A stretch of 64,000 nucleotides of DNA from CAWIOX01 sp963837775 (GCA_963837775.1 CAWIOX010000030.1:1-64000); one strand, 5' to 3'; positions 1 through 10,764 are shown, counted from the stretch's first letter. Notes: generated by a model from the sequence alone, not told the origin. Program-made: numbers and translations.

Positions 1-1443
1 CTGCTCCTGCTGATACACCGTTTCCACCTGCAGTTTGATCGGTTTGCCGATGAAATCACCCAGCATCGCAAGATGCTGCGATTCTTCTTCCAGGAACATG
101 TCGATCACCACTTGCGCAGCCAGCACGCGGAACTCGCGCGGGTTGAATTGCTTCGCTTCACGCAGTAATTCACGCAGGATTTCGTAGCAAATGGTGCGAG
201 CGGTTTTCACCTCTCCTTTGCCGCCGCAGGCCGGGCAGGGTTCGCACAGGATATGCGCGAGCGATTCACGGGTGCGTTTGCGGGTCATCTCGACCAGACC
301 CAGTGCGGAGAAGCTGCTGACGGATACCTTGGTGCGGTCGCGCGACAGGGTTTTCTTGAGTTCAGCCAGCACGGTGTTGCGATGCTCGCTGTTCTCCATG
401 TCGATGAAGTCGAGGACGATGATGCCGCCCAGGTTGCGCAGCCGCAACTGGCGTGCGATGGCATGCGCCGCTTCCAGATTGGTCTTGAAGATGGTGTCGT
501 CAAAATTGCGCCCACCGACATAGCCGCCGGTATTGACGTCGATGGTGGTCATCGCTTCGGTCTGATCAACGATCAGGTAGCCGCCGGACTTCAGATCGAC
601 GCGCCGGCCCAGTGCTCGCTGGATTTCTTCCTCGACACCGTACAGGTCGAATAAGGGGCGTTCGCCGGTATAGTGCTGCAGGCGGCCCAGTACGCTGGGG
701 GTGTAAATGCCGGCAAAATCATGCAGTTTGGCGAAGTTCTCGCGTGAATCGACCTGAATGCTGGCAGTCTCGTCATGCACGAAATCACGCAGCACGCGTT
801 GTGCCAGGCTCAGGTCTTCATATAGCAGATTTGGAGCTGGTTTGGTACGTGCGGCTTGTATGATCGCGCCCCAGGTCTTGCGCAGGTATTCGATATCCGC
901 CTGCAAATCCACTTCGGATGCGTCTTCCGCCATGGTGCGGACGATGTAGCCGCCTTTTTCATCCTGCGGCAACAGTTTTTGTACCTTGTTACGCAGCTGT
1001 TCCCGTTCAGCTTCTTTCTCAATCCGCTGCGAGATACCGATATGCGGGTCTTGCGGCAGATACACCAGCATGCGGCCGGCAATCGAGATTTGCGTCGATA
1101 ACCGTGCTCCCTTGGTGCCGATCGGGTCCTTGATGACCTGTACCGTCAGCGCCTGCCCGTCGTGCAGGATTTTTTCGATTGCAACCGGTGTCGCTGCAGT
1201 GCCGTCGTGCGGGCGTGCTTCCCATATGTCGGCCACATGCAGGAAAGCGGCGCGTTCCAGGCCGATATCGATGAAGGCCGATTGCATGCCAGGCAGTACG
1301 CGCACCACTTTGCCCAGGTAGACATTGCCGACCCGACCCCGTGATAGCGTGCGTTCGATATGCAGTTCCTGCACGGCCCCTTGCAGGATGAGCGCAATCC
1401 TTGTTTCCTGCGGGGTAATGTTGATGAGGATATTTTCGCTCAT
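1..1443 (-). CDS. rng: Ribonuclease G (3' end cut by window edge)
   Basis: Endoribonuclease of the RNase E/G family that matures the 5' end of 16S rRNA and turns over some mRNAs in the cytoplasm. The frame is open for 481 codons from the ATG at 1443 to the window edge and still in frame at base 1, so only the last few residues of the usual ~489 are missing. It opens with MSENILINITPQETR, followed by an S1-like segment (GRVGNVYLGKVVRVLPG), the catalytic aspartates in TIDVNTGGYVG and IIVLDFIDM, and the zinc-link CPACGG. There is no long C-terminal scaffold, which favours RNase G over RNase E. It follows maf by 7 bases, the usual order in Burkholderiales. Confidence 0.95.
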   Translation of the reverse strand, partial: MSENILINITPQETRIALILQGAVQELHIERTLSRGRVGNVYLGKVVRVLPGMQSAFIDIGLERAAFLHVADIWEARPHDGTAATPVAIEKILHDGQALTVQVIKDPIGTKGARLSTQISIAGRMLVYLPQDPHIGISQRIEKEAEREQLRNKVQKLLPQDEKGGYIVRTMAEDASEVDLQADIEYLRKTWGAIIQAARTKPAPNLLYEDLSLAQRVLRDFVHDETASIQVDSRENFAKLHDFAGIYTPSVLGRLQHYTGERPLFDLYGVEEEIQRALGRRVDLKSGGYLIVDQTEAMTTIDVNTGGYVGGRNFDDTIFKTNLEAAHAIARQLRLRNLGGIIVLDFIDMENSEHRNTVLAELKKTLSRDRTKVSVSSFSALGLVEMTRKRTRESLAHILCEPCPACGGKGEVKTARTICYEILRELLREAKQFNPREFRVLAAQVVIDMFLEEESQHLAMLGDFIGKPIKLQVETVYQQEQ

Positions 1444-1450
1444 GGTGTTC

Positions 1451-2072
1451 TCATAATGGCCGGATGCCGGCTTCTTGTAATAGTTGTGCAGTTTCAAACA
1501 GCGGCAGTCCCATGATGCCGGAGTAACTGCCTGCGATATGCCGGATGAACAGCGCGGCGCGCCCCTGAATGCCGTAGCCTCCGGCCTTGTCGTAAGGCTC
1601 CTGGCTTGCGCAGTATGTTCTGATTTGCTCTTCACTCAGGACGGAGAAACTGACGTCGGAGGTCTGGGTCAGTTGCCACGAGTGCTGGTTGTGATGGAGT
1701 GCGATGCTCGTCAGAACCTGATGCGTGCGCCCGGATAGAAGCCGCATCATAGTCGACCGCTTCGTTGGTACTGGCTGGCTTGCCGAGGATATTGCCGTCA
1801 ATTACAACGGTAGTGTCTGCCGCCAGAACGGGGCGCAGCGGGAGCTTGCGTTGCAGCATCATGGCCCAGGCGAAAGCAGCCTTTTCATTGGTTACCCGTG
1901 CCACATAGTCCTGCGGCAATTCACCCGGATGGACATCTTCATTGACGTCCGGGCCGCGCGGCGCCTGGTCGCGCAGCAGCAGTAATTCGAATTCGATGCC
2001 GATTTGACGCAACAGCTCGCGCCTGCGCGGGCTTTTTGATGCCAGGTATATTTTTTGTTCAGGCTGTCTCAT
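1451..2072 (-). CDS. maf: Maf-like nucleotide pyrophosphatase, one frameshift as read
   Basis: Septum-formation Maf family: hydrolyses noncanonical or dTTP/UTP-type nucleoside triphosphates. The N-terminal part has LASKSPRRRELLRQIG and ADTTVV; the C-terminal part has LSGRTHQVLTSIA and AGGYGIQGRAALF. The two halves lie in different frames, joined near 1745. The expected codons GAC-ATG-ATG-CGG carry one extra T (GAC-T-ATG), a +1 shift. With the shift corrected the protein is about 206 residues, normal for the family. Start ATG at 2072. All family motifs survive, so I infer a sequencing insertion rather than a dead gene. Confidence 0.88.
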
Positions 2073-2078
2073 CGTGGC

Positions 2079-2549
2079 TCAGACCCGATGGTAGGGGTGG
2101 TTTTGGGTGATCGACCAGGCGCGATAAAGCTGTTCTGCCAGCATCACCCGCACCATCCCGTGTGGCAGTGTCAGGCTGGAGATGCGTATCAGCATGTCGG
2201 CACGCGCCTTGAATTCGGCATCAAGGCCATCGGCGCCCCCGATGATGAGGGCAACATCGCGTCCGTCCTGCTGCCATTGCACCAGATGTTGCGATAGCTG
2301 GACCGAGGTCAGGTCGCGGCCGTGCTCATCCAGCGCGATGATGCGGGCGCCCTTGGGGATGACCGCTTCGATCTTCACCCGCTCCAGTGCCATCGCAGTT
2401 TCGGCAGTCTTGCTGCCGGAGCGTTCGACCGGTTTGATTTCCTTCAGATGGATGCGGATTTCAGGCGGCATTCGCTTCGCGTATTCAGCGAATCCCGTCT
2501 CTATCCATGCAGGCATCTTGTGCCCGACAGCAGCGATGATGAGCTGCAT
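2079..2549 (-). CDS. rlmH: 23S rRNA (pseudouridine1915-N3)-methyltransferase RlmH
   Basis: SPOUT-class methyltransferase that N3-methylates pseudouridine 1915 in helix 69 of 23S rRNA, using SAM on assembled 70S ribosomes. 156 residues, the standard length. Visible family motifs are IIGGADGLD (SAM-binding knot) and the C-terminal LPHGMVRVMLAEQLYRAW ending NHPYHR. It lies 6 bases upstream of maf and 12 downstream of rsfS in one minus-strand run, the conserved rsfS-rlmH pairing of ribosome-associated genes. Confidence 0.96.
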   Translation of the reverse strand: MQLIIAAVGHKMPAWIETGFAEYAKRMPPEIRIHLKEIKPVERSGSKTAETAMALERVKIEAVIPKGARIIALDEHGRDLTSVQLSQHLVQWQQDGRDVALIIGGADGLDAEFKARADMLIRISSLTLPHGMVRVMLAEQLYRAWSITQNHPYHRV

Positions 2550-2561
2550 GGTGACCGGTGC

Positions 2562-3194
2562 TTAACTGGCTGCTTTGGTTCTTGGCGCGCGTTTTGCCGG
2601 TGCTTTCTTGGCAGCAGTCGCGCTCTTGGTGGCAGCGACCTTGATCGTTTTGCCGGCGGGTACTTTGGCTACGCGTTTTTTTGCGGGTGCCTTGACACCG
2701 TCGATTGCCGTAGTGGCAGTTTTGCGAGGCGCTCTTTTCTTCGGCGCTTCGTCATCGAGCGTGGTTTGCGACGCAGCCAGATGGCGCGACGCAACCCGTT
2801 TCGGCGCTTCTTCTGCATCATCACCGGATGCCGTGCGTTTGGAGATGCGTTTGGCCGCGCCGAATTTCACTTCCTTGTCACCCCAGATTTCTTCCAGTCG
2901 GTAGTAGGCGCGAATTGTCGGTTGCATGATATGGACGATGACGTCGCCCAGATCGACCAGCACCCATTCACCGGTGTCTTCCCCTTCCATGCTGAGGACT
3001 TCGCCGCCGTTGGCCTTGACCTTGTCGCGTACCGACGCGGCCAGTGCCTTGGTCTGGCGGTTCGAGGTGCCTGAGGCGATCACGATGCGATCGAACAGGC
3101 TGGTCAGGTGGACGGTGTCGAATACATTGATGTCTTGCGCCTTGACGTCTTCCAGAGCGTCAATGACGAGAGTTTGCAGTTTTTTGAGTTCCAT
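2562..3194 (-). CDS. rsfS: Ribosomal silencing factor RsfS with basic Lys/Ala-rich tail
   Basis: RsfS binds L14 on the 50S subunit and blocks subunit joining in starvation. Residues 1 to about 115 are the conserved domain (TLVIDALEDVKAQDINV at the start, then GEWVLVDLGDVIVHIM and YRLEEIWGD). After that comes about 90 residues of low-complexity basic sequence with repeated PAKK, AKK and APRK units, like histone H1-type tails. Family members are usually 105-130 residues, so this 210-residue protein is extended. The tail is inferred to bind RNA or DNA nonspecifically; its role is unknown. It abuts nadD (stop 3195). Confidence 0.93.
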   Translation of the reverse strand: MELKKLQTLVIDALEDVKAQDINVFDTVHLTSLFDRIVIASGTSNRQTKALAASVRDKVKANGGEVLSMEGEDTGEWVLVDLGDVIVHIMQPTIRAYYRLEEIWGDKEVKFGAAKRISKRTASGDDAEEAPKRVASRHLAASQTTLDDEAPKKRAPRKTATTAIDGVKAPAKKRVAKVPAGKTIKVAATKSATAAKKAPAKRAPRTKAAS

Positions 3195-3860
3195 TTAGCT
3201 TTTATATAGATGTTGTTGTTGAATATAGTCTAGCACTACGTTTGGAATCAGCGCTTCCGGCTGTTCTCCGCGTTGTAATGCAGCACGAATTTCCGTGGCC
3301 GAGATGTCAATCGCCAAGTCGGATGCCAAGTACGTCAAACCATGCGCTGTATTGCGGATTTGACTGGCGCTCCCGGTCCGGCGGGTAAATTCCCTGGTCA
3401 CTGCTTGCGGCATGGCTGACATATCCAGGCTGAAACCGGGGCGCGATGCGACGCATATATGTGCATAATCGAACAGTTGTTGCCAGTCGCGCCAGGTATC
3501 GAGCCGTAATAACTGATCGGAACCCAGCAAACAGACGATGGACGTTTCCGGTCCGCATTCGGCGCGTATCGAACGCAGGGTGTCGATGGTATACGTCGCT
3601 TGCCCGCTATTCTGGGCGCGCTCGATTTCCTGTTGGTCAATGACCACAGGAACTGCTTGCCCCTGAAAAGCGCGCCGCACCATTTCGACCCGGTCAGCGC
3701 CTGATGCTTTCAAACCCTGTTTTTGCCATGGATTGCCGGCCGGGATGATGCGCAACTCATCAGGTGCCAGCAGTTTGACGAAATACGCGCCAAGAGCAAC
3801 ATGACCCTGATGAACCGGATCAAAACTCCCGCCGAGAATGGCGACGCAACGACGCGTCAC
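3195..3860 (-). CDS. nadD: Nicotinate-nucleotide adenylyltransferase
   Basis: Converts nicotinate mononucleotide and ATP to deamido-NAD in NAD synthesis. The nucleotidyltransferase signature GGSFDPVHQGH is at residues 9-19 and the ISATEIR motif is near the C-terminus. The open frame extends further upstream (to 3938) but that part overlaps hemF. I choose the GTG at 3860 (protein MTRRCVAILGGSFDP), which gives 221 residues, the family length. It starts 2 bases after the hemF stop and ends against rsfS, so hemF-nadD-rsfS-rlmH-maf-rng looks like one transcript. Confidence 0.93.
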   Translation of the reverse strand: MTRRCVAILGGSFDPVHQGHVALGAYFVKLLAPDELRIIPAGNPWQKQGLKASGADRVEMVRRAFQGQAVPVVIDQQEIERAQNSGQATYTIDTLRSIRAECGPETSIVCLLGSDQLLRLDTWRDWQQLFDYAHICVASRPGFSLDMSAMPQAVTREFTRRTGSASQIRNTAHGLTYLASDLAIDISATEIRAALQRGEQPEALIPNVVLDYIQQQHLYKS

Positions 3861-3861
3861 G

Positions 3862-4776
3862 CTATGCCCATTCCCGATGCGGCAGGAAATCGGAATACAG
3901 CCTGGCTTCCGCGCTGCCTGCCTCCGGCTGCCAGTCATAACGCCATTTGACGACCGGCGGCATTGACATCAGGATCGATTCTGTACGGCCACCGGATTGC
4001 AGGCCGAACAGGGTACCACGGTCGTAGACCAGATTGAATTCCACGTAACGACCACGCCGGTAGGCCTGGAAATCGCGTTCACGTTCGCCGTAGGCGATGG
4101 CATTGCGTTTTTCCACTAGCGGCAGATAGGCTGCGACAAAGCTGTTGCCAACACTGCGGGTCATCGCAAAGCTTTGATCGAAGCCGAGTTCATTGAAATC
4201 GTCGAAAAAAATACCGCCCACGCCGCGCGCTTCCTTGCGGTGCTTCAGGTAAAAATAGTCGTCGCACCATTGCTTGAATTTGACATGCAAGGCGTTGCCG
4301 TCACCAAATCCTGCCAGCGCCTGTTTGCAGCTGCGGTGGAAATGCACCGCATCTTCCTCGAAACCGTAATACGGCGTCAGGTCCATGCCGCCGCCAAACC
4401 ACCAGACCGGATCCTTGCCTTCTGCTGTCGCGGTAAAAAAGCGCACGTTCATATGCGCGGTCGGCGCATAAGGATTGCGCGGATGCAATACCAGCGATAC
4501 TCCCATCGCTTCCCACGCGCGTCCCGCCAGTTCAGGGCGCGATGCGGCCGCCGAAGGCGGCAGGCTTTTGCCCATCACGTGGGAAAAATTGACGCCGCCA
4601 CGTTCGAACACATTGCCTTCTTCAATCACGCGCGAAATGCCGCCACCGCCTTCCGGGCGTTCCCAGGAGTCGCTTGCAAAAGGCTTGCCGTCAAGCTCTT
4701 CCAGTGCGGCGACGATGCGTGTTTGCAGGTCGAGCAGATAGGTTTTGACGGCAGAAGTTGAGGCGGGAAATGACAT
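3862..4776 (-). CDS. hemF: Oxygen-dependent coproporphyrinogen III oxidase
   Basis: Aerobic oxidative decarboxylation of coproporphyrinogen III to protoporphyrinogen IX in haem synthesis. 304 residues from the ATG at 4776 (MSFPASTSAVKTYLLDLQ). Longer in-frame starts up to 4965 have no family similarity. Family motifs include GGGISRVIEEGNVFE, HPRNPYAPTAHMNVRFF, WWFGGGMDLTPYYGFEED and GRYVEFNLVYDRGT. It is first in the nadD-rsfS-rlmH-maf-rng run. Confidence 0.96.
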   Translation of the reverse strand: MSFPASTSAVKTYLLDLQTRIVAALEELDGKPFASDSWERPEGGGGISRVIEEGNVFERGGVNFSHVMGKSLPPSAAASRPELAGRAWEAMGVSLVLHPRNPYAPTAHMNVRFFTATAEGKDPVWWFGGGMDLTPYYGFEEDAVHFHRSCKQALAGFGDGNALHVKFKQWCDDYFYLKHRKEARGVGGIFFDDFNELGFDQSFAMTRSVGNSFVAAYLPLVEKRNAIAYGERERDFQAYRRGRYVEFNLVYDRGTLFGLQSGGRTESILMSMPPVVKWRYDWQPEAGSAEARLYSDFLPHREWA

Positions 4777-4882
4777 TGCGATGCGATTAAGAAAAAGACA
4801 GGGGCGGATTGTACCCCGCCGTGCCTTTATGTGATAAAAAAACAGCGGCAACGCAGGGATGCCGCCTGCGTTAGCGATGCGC

Positions 4883-6157
4883 TCAGTTATGGTGCTTGAT
4901 CGCGCGCCAGCCGATGTCGCTGCGGTATTGCGCGCCGTCGAAATGGATCTTGTCGATTGCCTCATACGCCTGCTTCTGCGCCATCTTCACGCTGTCGCCG
5001 AGGCCGACCACGCACAACACGCGCCCGCCGGAGGTGGTCAGCTTGCCGTCCTGCAGCGTGGTGCCGGCGTGGAAGGTGACGCAATCCTGGGTTTCGGCCG
5101 GGATGCCGGTGATGATATCGCCTTTGCGCGGCGCATCCGGATAACCGGCAGCGGCCAGCACGACGCCCAGCGCGGTGCGGCGGTCCCATTCCAGTTCGAC
5201 GCTGCCGAGGGTGCCGTTGGTGGCGTGTTCCATCACCGTGACCAGGTCGCTTTTCAGGCGCGCCATGATCGGTTGGGTTTCCGGGTCGCCCATGCGGCAG
5301 TTGAATTCCAGGGTTTTCGGATTGCCCTGGTCGTCGATCATCAGGCCGGCATACAGGAAGCCGGAGAACGGGATGCCGTCCTTGGCCATGCCCTGTACGG
5401 TCGGATCGATGATTTCGCGCATCACGCGCGCGTGCAGTGCGGGGGTGACGATCGGCGCCGGCGAGTAGGCGCCCATGCCGCCGGTGTTCGGGCCTGCATC
5501 GTGGTCTTTCAGGCGCTTGTGATCCTGGCTGCTGGCCAGCGGCAGGATGTCCTTGCCGTCGACCATCACGATGAAGCTGGCTTCTTCGCCGGCCAGGAAT
5601 TCTTCGATCACGACGCGTGCGCCGGCATCGCCGAAGGTGTTGTCTGACAGCATCATGTCGATCGCGGCATGCGCTTCGTCAGCGCTCATCGCGACTACCA
5701 CGCCTTTGCCGGCGGCCAGGCCGTCGGCCTTGATGACGATCGGTGCGCCTTTCAGGTCGATGTAGGCATGGGCTGCAGCCGCATCGGAGAAGGTCTGGTA
5801 TTCGGCGGTCGGGATCGCATGGCGCTGCATGAATGCCTTCGCGAAGTCCTTGGAGCTTTCCAGTTGCGCGGCTTCCTTGGTCGGGCCGAAGATTTTCAGG
5901 CCCCTGTCGCGGAAGATATTGACGATGCCGGCCGCCAGCGGGATTTCCGGGCCGACTACCGTCAGTTCGATATGTTCCTTTTGCACGAATTCCGCCAGCG
6001 CCAGCGGGTCAGTGATCGCAATATTCTGCAGGCGCGCATCGAGCGCGGTGCCGCCGTTGCCGGGAGCGACATATACCACCTGCACCCGTTCGGATTGTGC
6101 GAGTTTCCATGCCAGCGCATGTTCACGGCCACCGGAGCCGACTACCAGGATTTTCAT
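4883..6157 (-). CDS. purD: Phosphoribosylamine-glycine ligase
   Basis: GAR synthetase: joins 5-phosphoribosylamine and glycine with ATP, the second step of purine synthesis. 424 residues. The N-terminal KILVVGSGGREHALAWKLA is the family hallmark; the ATP-grasp core contains PIVIKADGLAAGKGVVVA, and later come MGDPETQPIMARL and DIGWRAI. I start at the ATG at 6157, five codons after an upstream in-frame start at 6172, because the family begins with MKILVVGSGGRE. It lies downstream of yebC on the same strand, separated by one copy of the dispersed 59-bp element. Confidence 0.96.
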   Translation of the reverse strand: MKILVVGSGGREHALAWKLAQSERVQVVYVAPGNGGTALDARLQNIAITDPLALAEFVQKEHIELTVVGPEIPLAAGIVNIFRDRGLKIFGPTKEAAQLESSKDFAKAFMQRHAIPTAEYQTFSDAAAAHAYIDLKGAPIVIKADGLAAGKGVVVAMSADEAHAAIDMMLSDNTFGDAGARVVIEEFLAGEEASFIVMVDGKDILPLASSQDHKRLKDHDAGPNTGGMGAYSPAPIVTPALHARVMREIIDPTVQGMAKDGIPFSGFLYAGLMIDDQGNPKTLEFNCRMGDPETQPIMARLKSDLVTVMEHATNGTLGSVELEWDRRTALGVVLAAAGYPDAPRKGDIITGIPAETQDCVTFHAGTTLQDGKLTTSGGRVLCVVGLGDSVKMAQKQAYEAIDKIHFDGAQYRSDIGWRAIKHHN

Positions 6158-6228
6158 AAGGAGTACCGCCAAAAAATGTTGCTGAATCGATAGATTTAAA
6201 ATGCGGATGCCGTCCAGCGGCTGTGGGA

Positions 6229-6287
6229 GTATTTTAAATAAGCCGCCAAATCATTGCGCAAGATGCTCGATTTGGCGGCATACCCCA
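6229..6287 (+). repeat. Dispersed 59-bp intergenic element, copy 1
   Basis: Core runs from GTATTTTAAATAAGCC to GGCGGCATACCCCA and is exactly 59 bp, as in five of the other copies. The outer ends GTGGGAGTAT (6223-6232) and ATACCCCAC (6280-6288) pair. Inside lies a perfect 11-bp inverted repeat (6242-6252 with 6269-6279, GCCGCCAAATC). The left ATAC box present in the other copies is missing. The element ends 2 bases from the yebC stop codon and may act as its terminator. Confidence 0.75.
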
Positions 6288-6289
6288 CT

Positions 6290-7015
6290 TTATTCGTCGA
6301 TGACCGCGTTCGTGTAGACCTCTTGCACGTCGTCCAGGTTCTCCAGCGCGTCGAGCAATTTTTGCATCTTGATCGCATCGTCGCCGGTAAATACGGTCTC
6401 GGTCGACGGTTTCATCACGATTTCTGCCACTTCGGCCTTGAAGCCGGCTTTTTCAAGCGCATCCTTGACGCCGATGAAGTCGAACGGCGGGCACAATACT
6501 TCGATGCCGCCTTCGTCGTCGGTCAGCACGTCTTCCGCGCCCGCTTCGAGCGCGGCTTCCATCAGCGCATCCTCGTTGGTGCCGGGCGCGAACAGGAACT
6601 GGCCGCAATGCTTGAACATGAATGCGACCGAACCTTCGGTGCCCATGTTGCCGCCGAACTTAGAGAATGCGTGGCGCACTTCGGCCACGGTGCGCACCCG
6701 GTTGTCGGTCATGCAATCGACGATGATCGCGGCGCCGTTGATGCCGTAGCCTTCGTAGCGGATCTCTTCGTAGTTGGCGCCTTCCAGGCTGCCGGTGCCG
6801 CGCTGGATCGCGCGCGTGACGTTTTCTTTCGGCATGTTGGCGTCAGCCGCCTTGTCCACCGCCAGGCGCAGGCGCGGATTGGTGGCGATGTCGCCGCCGC
6901 CCATGCGGGCGCCGACGGTGATTTCCTTGATCAGGCGGGTCCAGACCTTGCCGCGTTTGGCGTCAGTCGCGGCCTTCTTGTGTTTGATGTTGGCCCATTT
7001 ACTATGTCCAGCCAT
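6290..7015 (-). CDS. yebC: YebC/PmpR family protein
   Basis: Widely conserved cytosolic YebC family, described both as DNA-binding regulators and as ribosome-associated translation factors. 241 residues starting MAGHSKWANIKHKKAATD, the family signature. Further conserved segments are RLIKEITVGARMGGGD, NMPKENVTRAIQRGTG and YEGYGINGAAIIVDCMTDN. Its stop abuts dispersed element copy 1. It is upstream of purD and divergent from the DUF853 ATPase gene. Confidence 0.95.
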   Translation of the reverse strand: MAGHSKWANIKHKKAATDAKRGKVWTRLIKEITVGARMGGGDIATNPRLRLAVDKAADANMPKENVTRAIQRGTGSLEGANYEEIRYEGYGINGAAIIVDCMTDNRVRTVAEVRHAFSKFGGNMGTEGSVAFMFKHCGQFLFAPGTNEDALMEAALEAGAEDVLTDDEGGIEVLCPPFDFIGVKDALEKAGFKAEVAEIVMKPSTETVFTGDDAIKMQKLLDALENLDDVQEVYTNAVIDE

Positions 7016-7116
7016 GGCAGTCTTTCTAAGGCAAGTTAGCTATAATGAATCGGCCATTTTACCATACCGGCCACCCGCAAAATCCGTATTACTTACCCAG
7101 AAAAGTGCGCAGAACA

Positions 7117-8646
<1,530 letters not shown>

Positions 8647-8697
8647 GCGGAAACCGGGCCGCAGGATGCGTCCCGGGATGGTTTTCATGCGTTTTAT

Positions 8698-8768
8698 ATA
8701 CTGCGTGGGTATTTTTAACAGGCCAATGAAATCAGTGCGGGAACTGCCTGTTTTATGCTGATACTCCC
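8698..8768 (+). repeat. Dispersed intergenic element, copy 2
   Basis: Left box ATAC (8698-8701), 7 bases, then a core of 60 bp from GTATTTTTAACAGGCCAATG to GATACTCCC. This is the only copy whose core is one base longer than 59. An internal inverted repeat AACAGGC / GCCTGTT brackets the central GCGGG. It lies between the DUF853 gene and the EamA transporter gene, both on plus. Confidence 0.78.
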
Positions 8769-8860
8769 ATTAATATCGATTATTACGGACGGTTTCCGGC
8801 GGCCAGCGGAATACGGCTGGCGCCGCAGCGCCGGGCGGCAATTCCACTTACAATCCGGCA

Positions 8861-9775
8861 ATGACTTCCATTACCCTGAACCGTTCTGCCCGACAGGAAT
8901 TCCTGATCGGCCTGGCCATCGCCATTTCCGGCGCGATTCTTTTTTCCGGCAAGGCGATCGTCGCCAAGCTGATCTACCGCTATCCGGTCGATGCGGTGAC
9001 GCTGCTGGCGTTTCGCATGCTGTTTTCGGTGCCGGTCTTTGCGGCAGTCGCTTTCTGGCAGGGCCGCTCTGCCGCGCCGCTGTCGAATCCGGATCGCGGC
9101 GCAGATCGTGGTGCTGGGCCTGCTCGGCTACTACCTGGCCAGCTTCCTCGATTTTCTCGGCCTGCAGTATATTTCCGCCGGCCTGGAGCGCCTGATCCTG
9201 TTCCTGACCCCTTCCTTCGTGCTGCTGCTGTCGTCGTTGATCTTCAAAAGGCGCATTTCCCGTTTCGAATGGGGCGCTCTGGCGATGTCGTATCTCGGCA
9301 CGGTATTCGTGTTCCTGCATGACGTCGAACAGCGGCGGCCCGAATCTGGCGCTGGGCGCGACACTGGTGTTGGGCAGCGCGCTGTCTTATGCGTTGCTAC
9401 CTGCTGTTTTCCGGCGAGCTGGTCAAGCGCGTCGGCACCCTGCGGCTGGTCGCGTATGCGATGTGCGTCTCCAGCGTGGCCTGCATCGCGCAATTTTTCG
9501 TGCTGCGGCCGGTTTCGATGCTGGTGCAGCCGCCGACCGTGTATGGCCTGTCGCTGTTCAATGCGGTGTTTTGCACGGTGTTGCCGGTATTCATGACGAT
9601 GATCGCGGTTGCGCGCATCGGTGCCGGCACCGCGGCGCTGGCCGGGATGGTGGGGCCGGTATCGACCCTGCTGATGGGCGCAGTGATTCTGAACGAGCCG
9701 GTGACCGGCATCCAGCTGGCCGGTACCGCGCTGGTGTTGTCCGGCATGTATCTTTTGTCGAAGAAGAAAACTTAG
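8861..9775 (+). CDS. EamA/DMT family transporter, three frameshifts as read
   Basis: Drug/metabolite transporter superfamily membrane protein, substrate unknown. It begins MTSITLNRSARQEFLIGLAI and ends GTALVLSGMYLLSKKKT, about 303 residues with ten hydrophobic segments in two EamA halves once corrected. Three +1 shifts break it: near 9096 (GATCGCGG for GATCGCG), near 9328 (extra G before AACAGCGGCGG) and near 9400 (extra C before TACCTG). Each restores a continuous transporter sequence when removed. It is 8 bases upstream of the quinone oxidoreductase gene. Either a sequencing problem or a pseudogene; I favour the former because all shifts are +1. Confidence 0.8.
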
Positions 9776-9783
9776 GAGCAATC

Positions 9784-10758
9784 ATGTCAAAAGCAATCCG
9801 AATGTCCAGAACAGGCGGTCCGGAGGTGATGGAATATGTCGAGGTCGAGGTCGGCGCGCCCGGTCCCGGCGAAGCGCGGGTGCGCAATGTCGCCTGCGGC
9901 CTGAATTTCATCGACGTGTATTTCCGTACCGGCCTGTATCCGCAACCCTTGCCGGCCGGACTCGGGATGGAAGGCGCCGGCGTGGTGGAGGCGGTGGGCG
10001 AGGGCGTAACTGACCTGCAGCCGGGCGACCGCGTCGCCTATGCCGGGCGTCCGATCGGTGCCTATGCCGAGCTGCGCCTGATGCCGGCCGCAGCGCTGGT
10101 CAAGCTGCCGGACGCGATCAGTTTCGAGACCGCCGCGGCGATGATGCTGCAGGGCTTGACGGTGCAATACCTGTTCCGCCGCACCTACCGGCTGCAGGGC
10201 GGCGAGACCATCCTGTTTCACGCGGCGGCCGGCGGGGTCGGGCTGATCGCCTGCCAGTGGGCCAGGGCGCTGGGCGTGACCATGATCGGCACCGTCGGCT
10301 CGGACGAAAAAGGGGCGCTGGCCAAGGCCCACGGCTGCGCCCACGTGATCAATTACAACAGCGAGAATTTCGTCGAACGGGTCAGGGAAATCACCGGCGG
10401 CCGCGGCGTGCCGGTGGTCTACGACTCGATCGGCAACGACACCTTCATCGGTTCGCTCGATTGCCTGTCGCCGCTGGGCATGATGGTCAGTTTCGGCAAT
10501 GCGTCCGGTCCGGTGCCGCCGTTCACCCTGAACGAGCTGGCGTCGCGCGGATCGCTATTCATCACCCGCCCGTCGCTGATGAGTTACACTGCCCGGCGCG
10601 AAGACCTGCTGGCGATGGCGGCTGAATTGTTCGGCATGGTTGAAAGCGGCAAGATCAAGATCGACATCAACCAGCGCTACGCACTGAAAGACGTCGCGCA
10701 GGCCCACATGGATCTGGAGTCGCGCAAGACCACAGGTTCCACCATTCTGATTCCTTAA
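9784..10758 (+). CDS. NAD(P)H:quinone oxidoreductase, zinc-independent MDR family
   Basis: Medium-chain dehydrogenase/reductase of the quinone reductase (Qor) type, reducing quinones with NADPH in the cytosol. 324 residues from the ATG at 9784, which has an AGGAG 6 bases upstream. The GroES-like half has CGLNFIDVYFRTGLYPQPLP, the Qor signature; the Rossmann half has FHAAAGGVGLIACQWARALG. No catalytic zinc cysteines are present, as expected for Qor. E. coli Qor is 327 residues. It probably shares a transcript with the preceding EamA gene. Confidence 0.92.
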   Translation: MSKAIRMSRTGGPEVMEYVEVEVGAPGPGEARVRNVACGLNFIDVYFRTGLYPQPLPAGLGMEGAGVVEAVGEGVTDLQPGDRVAYAGRPIGAYAELRLMPAAALVKLPDAISFETAAAMMLQGLTVQYLFRRTYRLQGGETILFHAAAGGVGLIACQWARALGVTMIGTVGSDEKGALAKAHGCAHVINYNSENFVERVREITGGRGVPVVYDSIGNDTFIGSLDCLSPLGMMVSFGNASGPVPPFTLNELASRGSLFITRPSLMSYTARREDLLAMAAELFGMVESGKIKIDINQRYALKDVAQAHMDLESRKTTGSTILIP

Positions 10759-10764
10759 GGAAAT

